Of a stretch of DNA of 64,000 nt, positions 42,256 to 51,402 are shown one piece after another. A program made the position numbers and the translations under genes. The notes beneath the pieces are model-generated. The model searched no databases, was not told the DNA's origin, and saw nothing but the letters and a program-made list of their open reading frames with translations. Source of the DNA: Bartonella sp. WD12.1. GTDB taxonomy: Bacteria > Pseudomonadota > Alphaproteobacteria > Rhizobiales > Rhizobiaceae. Each line of letters starts with the position of its first letter. The stretch's first letter is position 1. The stretch is taken from contig NZ_MUBG01000001.1 in assembly GCF_002022415.1 (NCBI RefSeq), positions 1,054,001-1,118,000 of the forward strand, in the 5' to 3' direction.

Positions 42256-43485
42256 TTATTTGCACGCAATAGCTTCTTTAATCTGAGGAAAAGTAATAGT
42301 TTTTGTTTCTAAATTATGCAAAACTTGTTTTAACATTGCCTCAGCACCTGCAGAACGTTCTGAATGTGTAATAAACCCGCCCCCCAGAACACGCGCCTCA
42401 TTACTATTCTCACTATAAAAAACACAGGCCTGCCCAGGAGCAACCCCACTCTCGCTTTCTAATAAATCAACAGAAAAGACACTATTTTGATAATGTAAAC
42501 GAGCTGGGCGTGGAGGACGCGTTGAACGAATTTTGACGACTACATCAATACCATTAGAAGGAAAATTGTCCAATTGCTCATCACCAAGCCAATTTACATC
42601 ACGCAAAAAAAGTTTATGCGTTTCTAACATCTCACGCGGACCAACAATAACGCGCGCATTTTCCGCGTCGAGATAAACTACATAAAGCGCTTCACCAGTT
42701 GCAATCCCAATACCGCGACGTTGCCCAACAGTATAATTAATAATTCCTGAATGTTCGCCCAGAATTTGCCCATTGATATGCATAATAATTCCAGGATTTG
42801 TAGATTCTGGGCGCAATTTTGTGATAACATCAGAATATTTTCCTTGTGGAACAAAGCAAATGTCTTGGCTATCATGCTTATCGGCAACAACAAAACCCAT
42901 TTCTGCTGCTATTTCACGAACACGTGCTTTTGGAAGATCTCCAAGTGGAAAACGCAAATAATCAATTTGCTCTTGCGTTGTGGCAAAAAGGAAATAACTC
43001 TGATCACGCTCAGCATCAAGAGGACGAAACAATGCTCGGTGCACACCACAAGAACGACTACGAATATAATGACCTGTTGCCAAAGCATCTGCACCTAATT
43101 CACGTGCAGTTGCCAATAAATCAGAAAATTTAACAGTTTGATTGCAAGCCACACATGGAACAGGTGTTTCTCCATGTGTATAGCTTTCTGTAAAAGGATC
43201 AATTACAGCTTCGCGAAATCGCTCTTCATAATCAAGAACATAATGAGGTATCTTCAATGTTTCTGCTACACGACGTGCATCTTCAATATCTTGTCCCGCA
43301 CAACACGACCCCACACGATGCGTTGCAATACCATGATCATAAAGTTGCAAGGTAATTCCAACCACATCATAACCTTCTTTTTTTAAGAGGCCCGCCACAA
43401 CAGACGAATCAACGCCTCCAGACATTGCAACAACAATACGAGAGTTTTCGGGCTGTCCTGGCAAATCAAGGCTATTTAAAGACAT
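42256..43485 (-). CDS. mnmA: tRNA-specific 2-thiouridylase MnmA
   Basis: This 409-residue enzyme adds the sulfur of 2-thiouridine at the wobble position of Lys, Glu and Gln tRNAs. The PP-loop is [15 protein letters not shown]. The two catalytic cysteines are in [11 protein letters not shown] (nucleophile) and the later [27 protein letters not shown] region. A C-terminal beta-barrel with [14 protein letters not shown] is present. The length is slightly above E. coli MnmA (368), as in other Rhizobiales. It is convergent with the RNA methyltransferase gene. Confidence 0.95.
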   Translation of the reverse strand: MSLNSLDLPGQPENSRIVVAMSGGVDSSVVAGLLKKEGYDVVGITLQLYDHGIATHRVGSCCAGQDIEDARRVAETLKIPHYVLDYEERFREAVIDPFTESYTHGETPVPCVACNQTVKFSDLLATARELGADALATGHYIRSRSCGVHRALFRPLDAERDQSYFLFATTQEQIDYLRFPLGDLPKARVREIAAEMGFVVADKHDSQDICFVPQGKYSDVITKLRPESTNPGIIMHINGQILGEHSGIINYTVGQRRGIGIATGEALYVVYLDAENARVIVGPREMLETHKLFLRDVNWLGDEQLDNFPSNGIDVVVKIRSTRPPRPARLHYQNSVFSVDLLESESGVAPGQACVFYSENSNEARVLGGGFITHSERSAGAEAMLKQVLHNLETKTITFPQIKEAIACK

Positions 43486-43843
43486 ATGCTCATTCTCTAC
43501 TTAAAATATGCGCTAGTAAATGGATTGTTTTCATATATATACACACTATCCATTATCTCTTTATATTGTTTTTTTATCCTTCCTACAACTAATAGTATCA
43601 GATTTTTAAAGAAGTGATGCAAAATGCAAAGAGACAGATAAAAAACAAAGAAAACAGCTTTTTTTCATTTTTTTTTAATAAAAAACTTTATCGAGAATGT
43701 CATAATGTACTGTTTTATTTATCTTTTATCTGTCCCTTTGTATTTGAACCGATTTTATTAATTTTTTTTCAACGTGTTTAGTTCTTTTTTAAAGCTCACG
43801 CTTTACAAGCATCTTAGGTCCTTGAACAAAAGTAGAGAATACA
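43486..43843. other. Divergent spacer mnmA-sciP
   Basis: About 360 AT-rich bases are likely to contain both promoters. A full CtrA box (TTAA-N7-TTAAC) was not found by eye. Confidence 0.5.
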
Positions 43844-44119
43844 ATGACCGATTTGATAAAAACACAAATAAAATATGTGATTGGCCCGGATGGTAGTCCA
43901 CTTACAATTACCGACCTGCCACCACCAACAACAAAGCGTTGGGTTATCCGCCGTAAAGCTGAAGTTGTTGCTGCTGTCAGAGGTGGATTGTTAAGTCTTG
44001 ATGAGGCGTGTCAACGCTATACTTTGACTGTAGAAGAATTTCTCTCATGGCAAAGTTCGATTGATGAACACGGCTTAGCTGGATTACGGACAACAAGAAT
44101 CCAACAATACAGGCATTAA
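43844..44119 (+). CDS. sciP: SciP, CtrA inhibitory protein (DUF1153)
   Basis: This 91-residue DUF1153 protein has a helix-turn-helix (about residues 30-75, with RWVIRRKAEVVAAVRGGLLS and EACQRYTLTVEEFLSWQ). In Caulobacter SciP binds CtrA and DNA and blocks activation of CtrA-dependent genes in new swarmer cells. The family is almost confined to alphaproteobacteria that have CtrA. Its location about 1.1 kb before ctrA, with chpT just beyond, supports a role in the same circuit. Confidence 0.93.
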   Translation: MTDLIKTQIKYVIGPDGSPLTITDLPPPTTKRWVIRRKAEVVAAVRGGLLSLDEACQRYTLTVEEFLSWQSSIDEHGLAGLRTTRIQQYRH

Positions 44120-44158
44120 TTGCCATTGATAGTGATGGATTTTCAGGCCTTATACTTA

Positions 44159-44192
44159 AAAATAGCCAGATTTTAAAAATCTGGCTATTTTC
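44159..44192. terminator. Terminator between sciP and the fliJ-like gene
   Basis: An inverted repeat of at least 11 bp (44161-44171 AATAGCCAGAT with 44179-44189) is extended by A/T pairs and flanked by A and T runs. It lies between convergent genes and may act in both directions. Confidence 0.85.
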
Positions 44193-44281
44193 TATTATGA
44201 TCCACAAACTAAAAATTTATATCTAATCTACAGTTTGTATCATTCAATCATAGAGTGCGAAACCTTACAAAAACATGGTCA

Positions 44282-44638
44282 CTACTCACCTACTGCTCTT
44301 TTATTTTCTCGCACTTCAAGAACTTGTATACGTTGCAATTCTGTTTCAACTTCATGTAAAGTAATTTCAGCATTTGCTTTTTGAAGCTGTAAATCACGAA
44401 TTGAATCTGTTAAATTATTGTGCCGTTTGCGTGCTGCACGAGCAACAGTCGAATAAGCAAAATGATGAATGTCATTATTTCCAGATTTACGTTCTTCACT
44501 GGCAATTTGTGCCTCTAACTCTAGCACCATTTGTTCAAATTCTTTGATCATTATTTCAAGCTGTGCAATTTCACGACGCTTCTCACGTACTTGAAACATT
44601 TTTAATCTTATCATATTCTGCTGCGACTTCATACTCAT
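44282..44638 (-). CDS. fliJ: FliJ-like flagellar export coiled-coil protein
   Basis: This 118-residue protein is nearly all coiled coil: MIRLKMFQVREKRREIAQLE, IMIKEFEQMVLELEAQIASE and LQLQKANAEITLHEVETEL. FliJ forms the stalk of the flagellar export ATPase FliI. A FliJ gene beside sciP and ctrA is usual in alphaproteobacteria. Many Bartonella lack flagella, so this may be a motility gene in a flagellated lineage or a retained remnant. No other flagellar gene is in the window, and similarity in such coiled coils is weak evidence. Confidence 0.68.
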   Translation of the reverse strand: MSMKSQQNMIRLKMFQVREKRREIAQLEIMIKEFEQMVLELEAQIASEERKSGNNDIHHFAYSTVARAARKRHNNLTDSIRDLQLQKANAEITLHEVETELQRIQVLEVRENKRAVGE

Positions 44639-44977
44639 TACTCCTTGATTGCGCTAACAAAGAACGCACATTTCCCCTCTGACACAGATTTCTAGCACCA
44701 CCCTTTCAACAAAAAAAGTAAACCATTCTTTTTTAGTCGAAAAATAACTCTTTTCTGTCTTCTTTAAAACACTTAATAAACACAATGTATTTACAAAGCA
44801 TCAACTACTTATTCATTTTTCATTCCTATTATAGAATCAAAGAAACTTAAAACACAATAAATAAACTTCATAATTTTGAACAAAAAAATAATTATAAATA
44901 ATCTATTATAAGATTTATTTTAAGTAAAAAATTAACAAAATAAGTAACTAATTTTTCTATTTAATTAAGAAAAGTAA

Positions 44978-45187
44978 GATTCTTTCTAAAATATTTTATT
45001 AACCTCTTCCAAAAATGAAAATATTTTGTTAACCACTATCTCAGATAGTGGGGAGAAAATAGTGGTGATTGTTACGCGTACCACTGCATTGTTTACAAAC
45101 ACTTTTAACAGTTAAGTGTTTGATTTTGTTGTTTTTTATCAATGGTGGGTTCTACCAATTGTATAAATGAAGAGCTCCTCTTGATTC
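44978..45187 (+). promoter_or_regulatory. ctrA promoter/leader with repeats, hairpins and GANTC sites
   Basis: Two 17-bp direct repeats AAAATATTTT(A/G)TTAACC lie at 44988-45004 and 45018-45034, exactly 30 bp apart, each holding a CtrA half-site TTAAC. Three inverted repeats follow at 45033-45051, 45061-45085 and 45097-45121. GANTC sites for CcrM methylation are at 44834-44838, 44978-44982 and 45183-45187. This fits cell-cycle control and autoregulation of ctrA, but the exact promoters were not identified. Confidence 0.55.
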
Positions 45188-45215
45188 GGAAGGAGCAAAG
45201 TGAGGAATTTTTAAA

Positions 45216-45917
45216 ATGCGCGTATTATTAATTGAAGACGATAAAACAACCTCTCAAAGCATTGAATTAATGCTAAAATCAGGAAATTTTAATGTATACA
45301 TTACTGATTTAGGTGAAGAAGGCGTCGATTTAGGTAAGCTTTATGATTATGATATTATTTTGCTTGATTTAAATTTACCTGATATGTCAGGTTATGATGT
45401 TTTGCGGACTTTACGATTAGCAAAAATAAAAACCCCCGTTCTTATTCTTTCGGGTATGAGCAGCATTGAAGATAAAGTGCGTGGTTTTGGTTTTGGTGCT
45501 GACGATTATATGACTAAGCCTTTTCATAAAGAAGAGCTAATTGCGCGTATTCACGCTGTCGTGCGTCGTTCTAAAGGGCATGCACAATCAGTTATTGTCA
45601 CAGGTGATCTTACTGTCAATCTTGACAATAAAACAGTTGAGATTGCGGGTCGTCCCGTTCATTTGACTGGCAAAGAATATCAGATGCTAGAGCTTCTTTC
45701 CCTACGCAAAGGAACCACACTCACCAAAGAAATGTTTCTCAATCATCTTTATGGTGGGATGGATGAACCAGAGCTTAAAATTATTGATGTCTTCATCTGC
45801 AAGTTGCGTAAAAAATTGGATGCTGTATCATCGGGAGTTAATTATATTGATACAGTTTGGGGACGCGGCTATGTATTACGTGATCCATCTGAAGAAAATA
45901 TACGCAAAACCGCTTAA
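45216..45917 (+). CDS. ctrA: Cell-cycle master response regulator CtrA
   Basis: This 233-residue OmpR-class regulator is nearly colinear with Caulobacter and Brucella CtrA. The N-terminus is MRVLLIEDD, the phospho-acceptor Asp51 is in [16 protein letters not shown], and the receiver ends KGHAQSVI. The DNA-binding helix region [20 protein letters not shown] and [14 protein letters not shown] is almost invariant. CtrA controls division, DNA methylation, motility and, in Rhizobiales, envelope genes. AGGAG and GAGGAA lie upstream of the ATG. The C-terminus ends RKTA rather than the AA degron of Caulobacter. The neighbouring sciP and chpT belong to the same pathway. Confidence 0.97.
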   Translation: MRVLLIEDDKTTSQSIELMLKSGNFNVYITDLGEEGVDLGKLYDYDIILLDLNLPDMSGYDVLRTLRLAKIKTPVLILSGMSSIEDKVRGFGFGADDYMTKPFHKEELIARIHAVVRRSKGHAQSVIVTGDLTVNLDNKTVEIAGRPVHLTGKEYQMLELLSLRKGTTLTKEMFLNHLYGGMDEPELKIIDVFICKLRKKLDAVSSGVNYIDTVWGRGYVLRDPSEENIRKTA

Positions 45918-46096
45918 ATAATAAAATGCATAAGTGCGGTTTTGGAATGTTAAGTGTGAAGTTTTATTTCTTAAATAAAGGTTTTACACAATGATTTCTT
46001 TTATACAAAAATGCTTGTGGGTTAGTTAAGAAAGGCTAAAGTCATTCTATTAACCCACAGGATTAGGGTATTTTTAGTATAGTATAAACAATCTAT

Positions 46097-46735
46097 TTAA
46101 AGCTTCTTTGTGCTTTCCAAAATAATATGACTATCAGTTTCATGTATATTTAGTGTCATAGCTGTTAGCTCAGCCAGTAATACTGTATAGTAAAATTGAA
46201 TTGCGTGAGCATCAATTGTTTCTTCCAATACTTTTTTATTGTATAATTCAATAAAACGAGGGGGAATACGTAAAATTTGGCCGCAAATTTCAAATCGGAA
46301 AGAGCGTGTATTTATATCTTGTACAATCGTCACAACTATCTCGCCACCACGGGAAATGGTTGTATTTGCAATTAATAATAAATTCAGCAAAAGCTTAACT
46401 TCATTTTTTGGTAAAAGTAAATCAGAAGCTTGCCATTTCAAAGTTGCCTTTTCTTCTGCCATATACTGTTGAGCAACTTGCTCAGCAAAACGAGTATCTA
46501 CCTGACTATCTACTGATCCTGAAGCACCAAAAGCTAATCGGAAAAATTGTAAGCATGCAGAAGCTTTTGAAACAGATGAACGTACCAATTGCAAAGCATC
46601 TTCTTCAACGCCTCCTTCATCATAAAGCTCCATCGCATTTTGAATGGCACCAATAGGTGAAATTAAATCATGGCAAATACGGCTACAAAGCAGCGCAGTA
46701 AGATCGGCAAACTTCAAAGAAACAGTTGATGTCAT
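46097..46735 (-). CDS. chpT: ChpT histidine phosphotransferase
   Basis: This 212-residue protein (DUF2328/ChpT family) relays phosphate from the CckA kinase to CtrA and CpdR. The phosphorylated His22 lies in the motif SRICHDLISPIGAIQNAMEL of the dimerisation helices. A degenerate ATPase-like domain without an ATP-binding G-box follows. It is divergent from eipA and lies close to ctrA, as in Brucella and Sinorhizobium. Confidence 0.92.
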   Translation of the reverse strand: MTSTVSLKFADLTALLCSRICHDLISPIGAIQNAMELYDEGGVEEDALQLVRSSVSKASACLQFFRLAFGASGSVDSQVDTRFAEQVAQQYMAEEKATLKWQASDLLLPKNEVKLLLNLLLIANTTISRGGEIVVTIVQDINTRSFRFEICGQILRIPPRFIELYNKKVLEETIDAHAIQFYYTVLLAELTAMTLNIHETDSHIILESTKKL

Positions 46736-46944
46736 AATTTATTGATAACTCCCGAACTTAAAAATTTAAAACTCATTTTATGCTAGAACTTTTAACATTC
46801 AGTGCATATATGAAAATTAATAACTACATTAAAAAAATTTTGTGAGACAACTTTAAGGATTTAAACAGTTTTATGCCTTATTTTCTATTTAAATTGAATA
46901 AAAACTTTAACATCCTTTTATATGACAACTAAAAAGAAAATCCC

Positions 46945-47538
46945 ATGACTCTCTCTTTTTTATCACGCTGGACTACAAATATTGTACTTTTGATAGCTCT
47001 TTTATTTGTAACGGTAGGTTCTGCAAACGCTGAACTTCAACCAATGGAAAAAAACAAATATTATTCAATGCAAGAAATTATCGGTTCTGGCCATAATTTT
47101 TTTGGACAAACTACAAATAATCTAGCAACTGCAATTGAAAATATTTTTTCGCGATACGGTCTTCCAAATGCTTATATTTTAGGAGAAGAAGCTTCTGGTG
47201 CTTTTTTTGCTGGGTTAACTTATGGTGAAGGGCAAATCTTTACCAAAAATTATGGTCAGCATAAAGTCTTTTGGCAAGGGCCATCTGTAGGGTGGGACTT
47301 TGGCGGTCAAGGCTCTCGTTTAATGATTCTAATTTATGATCTCAATGATATAAACAATTTATGGGGACGTTATGGCGGTATTTCAGGTTCAGCCTATTTA
47401 GTTGCGGGAGTCGGTTTTCATGCTCTTAAACGTAATAATACTTTATTGATTCCAATACGTACGGGGGTTGGTGCACGTCTTGGCATTAATATGGGATATT
47501 TAAAGTTAACACCCATGCCAACATGGAACCCATTTTAA
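46945..47538 (+). CDS. eipA: EipA, periplasmic envelope-integrity protein (DUF1134)
   Basis: This 197-residue exported protein has a Sec signal (about residues 1-29, ending SANA) and a DUF1134 beta-barrel domain (FFGQTTNNLATAIENIF, AGLTYGEGQIF, GPSVGWDFGGQGSRLMILIY). In Brucella abortus EipA is a periplasmic protein needed for envelope stress resistance and long-term infection, and its gene is directly controlled by CtrA. A TTAAC half-site lies at 46917-46921, 24 bases before the start, but a full CtrA box is not evident. The position next to ctrA and chpT agrees with such control. Confidence 0.9.
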   Translation: MTLSFLSRWTTNIVLLIALLFVTVGSANAELQPMEKNKYYSMQEIIGSGHNFFGQTTNNLATAIENIFSRYGLPNAYILGEEASGAFFAGLTYGEGQIFTKNYGQHKVFWQGPSVGWDFGGQGSRLMILIYDLNDINNLWGRYGGISGSAYLVAGVGFHALKRNNTLLIPIRTGVGARLGINMGYLKLTPMPTWNPF

Positions 47539-47938
47539 ACAATGTCTTATTGAAAGTAAGAAATGATGCGAATTAACCAATTCTTCTTTTATTTTTAGCG
47601 TTTCTATTTTCTGGGTTTAAGAGGATGTGTTGTTCTTTTTATTTGGCAAAATACTCTTTGCCTCATACATCAATTTGTTTCTATAACAGTTCCGTTATCA
47701 CTTAATGCAATACAAGAAAGCTCTGATTTTTTATGCTCAAGTATGCTATAAAACTGATATACAATGACAAAAATACAATTTTTCAAAGATAAAATTCGAT
47801 TCAATCAAGCAAAAAGCAATTTTTCCGATTGTTTCTACCTATATAATAGGCTCTATATCCCCTTAAACAAGAGCTAAATCATATAAAAACAAGCAACATA
47901 TTCTTTGTGATAAATCTCTTATAACGGAAACTAACGCT
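47539..47938. other. Spacer after eipA
   Basis: No gene or hairpin of note in about 400 AT-rich bases. Confidence 0.5.
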
Positions 47939-48187
47939 ATGCGTAAAAAAATAGAAGATTTTCAACAACGCTTATTAAAAATTCAAATCGATGACCTTAA
48001 CAGTGATTCTAGCAATCAACTGCTCAATGAGCTGCGTAAAGAAACAAAAGAATTAGCTGCTACATTAGCTGCCCAAATAGCCTTAAAAGAAGGTGAAGAT
48101 TCACCCATCAATACATTGATCAAAAACTCCAACAGTAAAAGTGATCTTGCATCTTGTATTCGCCAAAAAATAATCCGTACTACATAA
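47939..48187 (+). CDS. Small hypothetical coiled-coil protein
   Basis: This 82-residue soluble, helical, charged protein (IEDFQQRLLKIQIDDLNSDS, LLNELRKETKELAATLAAQI) has no signal peptide or recognised domain. Its amino-acid composition is more protein-like than the surrounding spacer, which is the main reason for calling it. The ribosome site (CGGAAAC) is weak. It stands alone between two long spacers. Function unknown. Confidence 0.5.
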   Translation: MRKKIEDFQQRLLKIQIDDLNSDSSNQLLNELRKETKELAATLAAQIALKEGEDSPINTLIKNSNSKSDLASCIRQKIIRTT

Positions 48188-49110
48188 ATATTTTCTACAT
48201 AACTGTCTTAATATTAGCTAACGTTTATACATTAAGAAGTTACTGAAGCGGTTAAATGGTGGTTGCAATTTTCTTCTTATGTTTAAAATTATACACCTTT
48301 TAACGATAAAACCCCCAGCATAAAAAACTGCCTAAATTATAATCTTTAAAAGCTTTTATAAGCGATCTAAATTACTATAAATCTTTAGACATCTTTTGTC
48401 GCAATTACTAATAACACATAAAATGTCGAAAAATTTCTTATATATCTCTTAACCATAACCGGTTCATGTTATATTTTATTTGTTTCGCGATCGTTTTTGG
48501 AAAATGCAATCATTATCTTATTTAAGCATTTACAGTAATCTTATAATATCAACTACTTATAATCACTAAATAATTTAAACTCTAATTTCTATATTAGGAT
48601 AAAAACCCTTATTATGATTATAGTGACAATTGAATTATAAACCACAACATTCATTTGGAATAATTTTGAAATTTTGTCTCTTCTTGCTTTTTATATTGAT
48701 CTATAAAGCACTGCTTACTCAATTGGCAATTATCTTATCTTTTTTTAAAGCCATTATTGATATTTTTCATGATGAAAAAACATTATAACGCTTATAATAT
48801 TTTTAGCTTACATATTATCAGCTTGTTATTTAAATTTTGTTTTTCAATCTACCCGTTTATTAAAAGCCGTTTATATGGTTGCTAACAAAGATAAAGATTA
48901 TATCAATCAATGACCTCACTATTATAAGTATTCTCATCGTATTTTGAGAATAAAAATATACTTCTCTCTATGAGAACCTTGTTGATGAGACATGTATAAT
49001 TTAAAATTCATTTGATAAAATCACAGCGTAAAAAATTCTCTTCAAAAATGATGCATTCAAAAAATGAAAAGAATATAACAGGTTAGTCTTTTAAAAGTGC
49101 AAATATTCTC
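48188..49110. other. Longest gene-free spacer
   Basis: About 920 very AT-rich bases have frequent stops in all frames. Around 48660-48790 one frame would encode a hydrophobic stretch before stops, perhaps the remains of a membrane protein, but there is too little to name it. No tRNA or strong terminator was seen. Confidence 0.5.
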
Positions 49111-50229
49111 TTAAGAATGATAAAAATTTCTTATGTGTTGAATAATTACATCCTGATCACTTTGCGATAAATAAGGATGCATAGGCAAGCTTAAAACACA
49201 ATCTGCTAAAGATTCAGAAACAGAAAGAGAATTCTTCACGTAGGGAAAGTGTTTATAAGCTGGTTGTAAATGCAATGGAGTATTATAATAAACCATTGTA
49301 GGAATGCTGTTTTTTTGTAAATACATCTTTAATTGATCGCGATTTTTCACCTTAATAGTATATTGCGCATAAGCACAACGAATATCTCTTCCTACTTCTG
49401 GAACTGTTACAATATCTTTTAAACCATTAGAATAACGCTGAGCAATTGCCACACGCTTTTCCATCTCGTCTTCAATGATTACAAGTTTTTCTAATAAAAT
49501 TGCAGCTTGAATTGTATCCAACCGTGAATTTAAACCAATACGAACATTATCATATTGTGTTTTACCTTTACCATGAAACAAAATCGAACGTAAAAGCGCT
49601 GCGAGACCATCATCATTGGTCATCATAGCACCTCCGTCACCATAACACCCTAGTGGTTTTGCTGGATAAAAGCTTGTTGCTGCAACATCACCAAAAGCCC
49701 CGCACATAACATTCCCTACTTTACCACCTATCGCTTGAGCAGTATCTTCAATAACAAAAAGATTTTCTCTCTCAGCTATTGCAGAAATTTTTGTATAATC
49801 AGCAGGCAGTCCAAACAAATCGACCGAAATAATTGCTTTTGGCTTGAACTGTCCCTCCTTCTTTATCATTTTGATTGCTTCACCAAGTTTATTAACGTCA
49901 ATATTAAACGTATCTGGCAAAACATCCACAAAAACAGGTTTTGCTCCTACTAAAGCAACTACCTCAGCTGTTGCAGAAAACGTAAAGCTTGGGCAAAAAA
50001 CAGCATCACCTGGACCAATATTCTTAGCCATGAGGGGCATCATTAATGCATCAGTTCCATTAGCACATGCAACCACATGTTTAACGCCAAGATAATCCGC
50101 CAATCGTTCTTCAAACTCTGTTACTTGCGGCCCTAAAACATACTGACCACTGGCTACCACACGCGCAATTGCGGCATTAATTTTTTCTTCAATGCGTGCG
50201 CGCTGCGCCCCAAGGTCGATAAATTGCAT
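49111..50229 (-). CDS. gnnB: DegT/DnrJ-type sugar aminotransferase, GnnB-like
   Basis: This 372-residue PLP-dependent sugar-nucleotide aminotransferase has the motifs VACANGTDALMMPLMA and GDAVFCPSFTFSATAE, VIEDTAQAIG with the PLP-binding Asp, and the PLP lysine in ATSFYPAKPLGCYGDGG. It lies 48 bases downstream of a Gfo/Idh/MocA dehydrogenase. Such a pair makes a 3-amino sugar from UDP-GlcNAc: GnnA oxidises C3 and GnnB transaminates it, giving the GlcN3N of lipid A. Bartonella lipid A is reported to have a GlcN3N backbone, which supports the call. WbpE/WlbC-type enzymes are the alternative. Confidence 0.82.
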   Translation of the reverse strand: MQFIDLGAQRARIEEKINAAIARVVASGQYVLGPQVTEFEERLADYLGVKHVVACANGTDALMMPLMAKNIGPGDAVFCPSFTFSATAEVVALVGAKPVFVDVLPDTFNIDVNKLGEAIKMIKKEGQFKPKAIISVDLFGLPADYTKISAIAERENLFVIEDTAQAIGGKVGNVMCGAFGDVAATSFYPAKPLGCYGDGGAMMTNDDGLAALLRSILFHGKGKTQYDNVRIGLNSRLDTIQAAILLEKLVIIEDEMEKRVAIAQRYSNGLKDIVTVPEVGRDIRCAYAQYTIKVKNRDQLKMYLQKNSIPTMVYYNTPLHLQPAYKHFPYVKNSLSVSESLADCVLSLPMHPYLSQSDQDVIIQHIRNFYHS

Positions 50230-50277
50230 ATTAACTCCATTGATAATTATAAGAATATGAAAGTACTATTTATTTTT

Positions 50278-51234
50278 TCATCTCCGATGATCGATATTAG
50301 CGGCGATTAAAGTTCGTAAAACAGCAAGAGCATCGTCGCCATTTGTACGAGGTACTTGACGCGTTTCAATACAATGAAGAAAATGCTGCAACTCATAAGT
50401 AAGTGGTAAACCCTCACAAATATCAATATAATTTAATTCATCAGAATGAAAAGCCCACTCTTTATTTTCCTGCCAAACAGAAAAGCGGCAAAATGCTAAT
50501 TTACGGTTCCATGGTTCCATATCATCAAATACAAGCATAGCTTTTGTACCAACGACTGTTAAACGTCTTTCACGATAAGGACTAAGACGTGAAGTAAAAA
50601 GATAGCTGCGTATACCATTTGGAAACGCCATATGAATATGTGCAAAATCAGAAAGTTGGTCAATCACTGCAGCACCTTCTCCGCGAACTTCAGAAGGTTC
50701 ACATCCCGTCAAAGCTAAAATCATTGAAAGATCATGAGGAGCAAGATCCCATAAAGCATCACTTTGCATATGAAATTTTCCAAAACCTAATCGGTGAGAA
50801 TAAATATAACGCACATCTCCCAATTCTTTATTCACCACTAATTCACATATTTTTTCAAAAGCAGGATGAAAACGTAAAACATGGCCTACCATAAAAATCC
50901 GCCCATATTCATTAGCCATATGAACTTGGCGCTCAGCATCAGCCATATTTAAAGCAATTGGTTTTTCAACCAAAACATCTTTACCATTTTTTAGAGCACG
51001 TAGTGCATTGTCTGTATGAAATTGCGGAGGGAGTGCTAACACAATCGCATCGATATCCCCATGAGTAAAAAGATCATCAGGCGCTATAGCTTTAACGTTA
51101 TGCGCGTTTGCAAAACTCATAGCCCGATTAGAATTAATATCAGAAACTGCTGCTAAAGCTCCAAGACTTTGGAGTGTTCGTATATGATTTCCACCCCAAT
51201 AACCGCATCCTAAAACCGCTACACGTGGTGTCAT
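50278..51234 (-). CDS. gnnA: Gfo/Idh/MocA dehydrogenase, GnnA-like
   Basis: This 318-residue NAD(P)-dependent oxidoreductase has a Rossmann motif VAVLGCGYWGGNHIRTL, the family lysine in VLVEKPIALN, and a C-terminal alpha/beta domain with GHVLRFHPAFEKI. It is first in an operon with the DegT-type aminotransferase. The predicted reaction is oxidation of the 3-OH of UDP-GlcNAc. The related WlbA acts on UDP-GlcNAcA, but no partner genes of that pathway are present here. Confidence 0.82.
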   Translation of the reverse strand: MTPRVAVLGCGYWGGNHIRTLQSLGALAAVSDINSNRAMSFANAHNVKAIAPDDLFTHGDIDAIVLALPPQFHTDNALRALKNGKDVLVEKPIALNMADAERQVHMANEYGRIFMVGHVLRFHPAFEKICELVVNKELGDVRYIYSHRLGFGKFHMQSDALWDLAPHDLSMILALTGCEPSEVRGEGAAVIDQLSDFAHIHMAFPNGIRSYLFTSRLSPYRERRLTVVGTKAMLVFDDMEPWNRKLAFCRFSVWQENKEWAFHSDELNYIDICEGLPLTYELQHFLHCIETRQVPRTNGDDALAVLRTLIAANIDHRR

Positions 51235-51402
51235 TTTTACACCTTATTTGCCTAACTCTATGAAAATTATATTTCCATTCATTCCATATCGGGGATGAAA
51301 TAGAATGACAAGAGAAAAGCTTAAAAACGATGCTTGACATCTTACTATTCTACCTCTTATATCCGCCAAAGGTAAAATTGTTTTGTAATATCTTTCTGTT
51401 TT

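Noticed and set aside
43812-43830. TCTTAGGTCC shared by the sciP leader and the candidate small RNA
   Set aside because: A 10-base match between a 130-base RNA and a 64-kb window is expected several times by chance.
45906-45943. AAAACCGC/GCGGTTTT inverted repeat overlapping the ctrA stop
   Set aside because: Loop of 22 bases and only four T after the stem; too weak to call a terminator.
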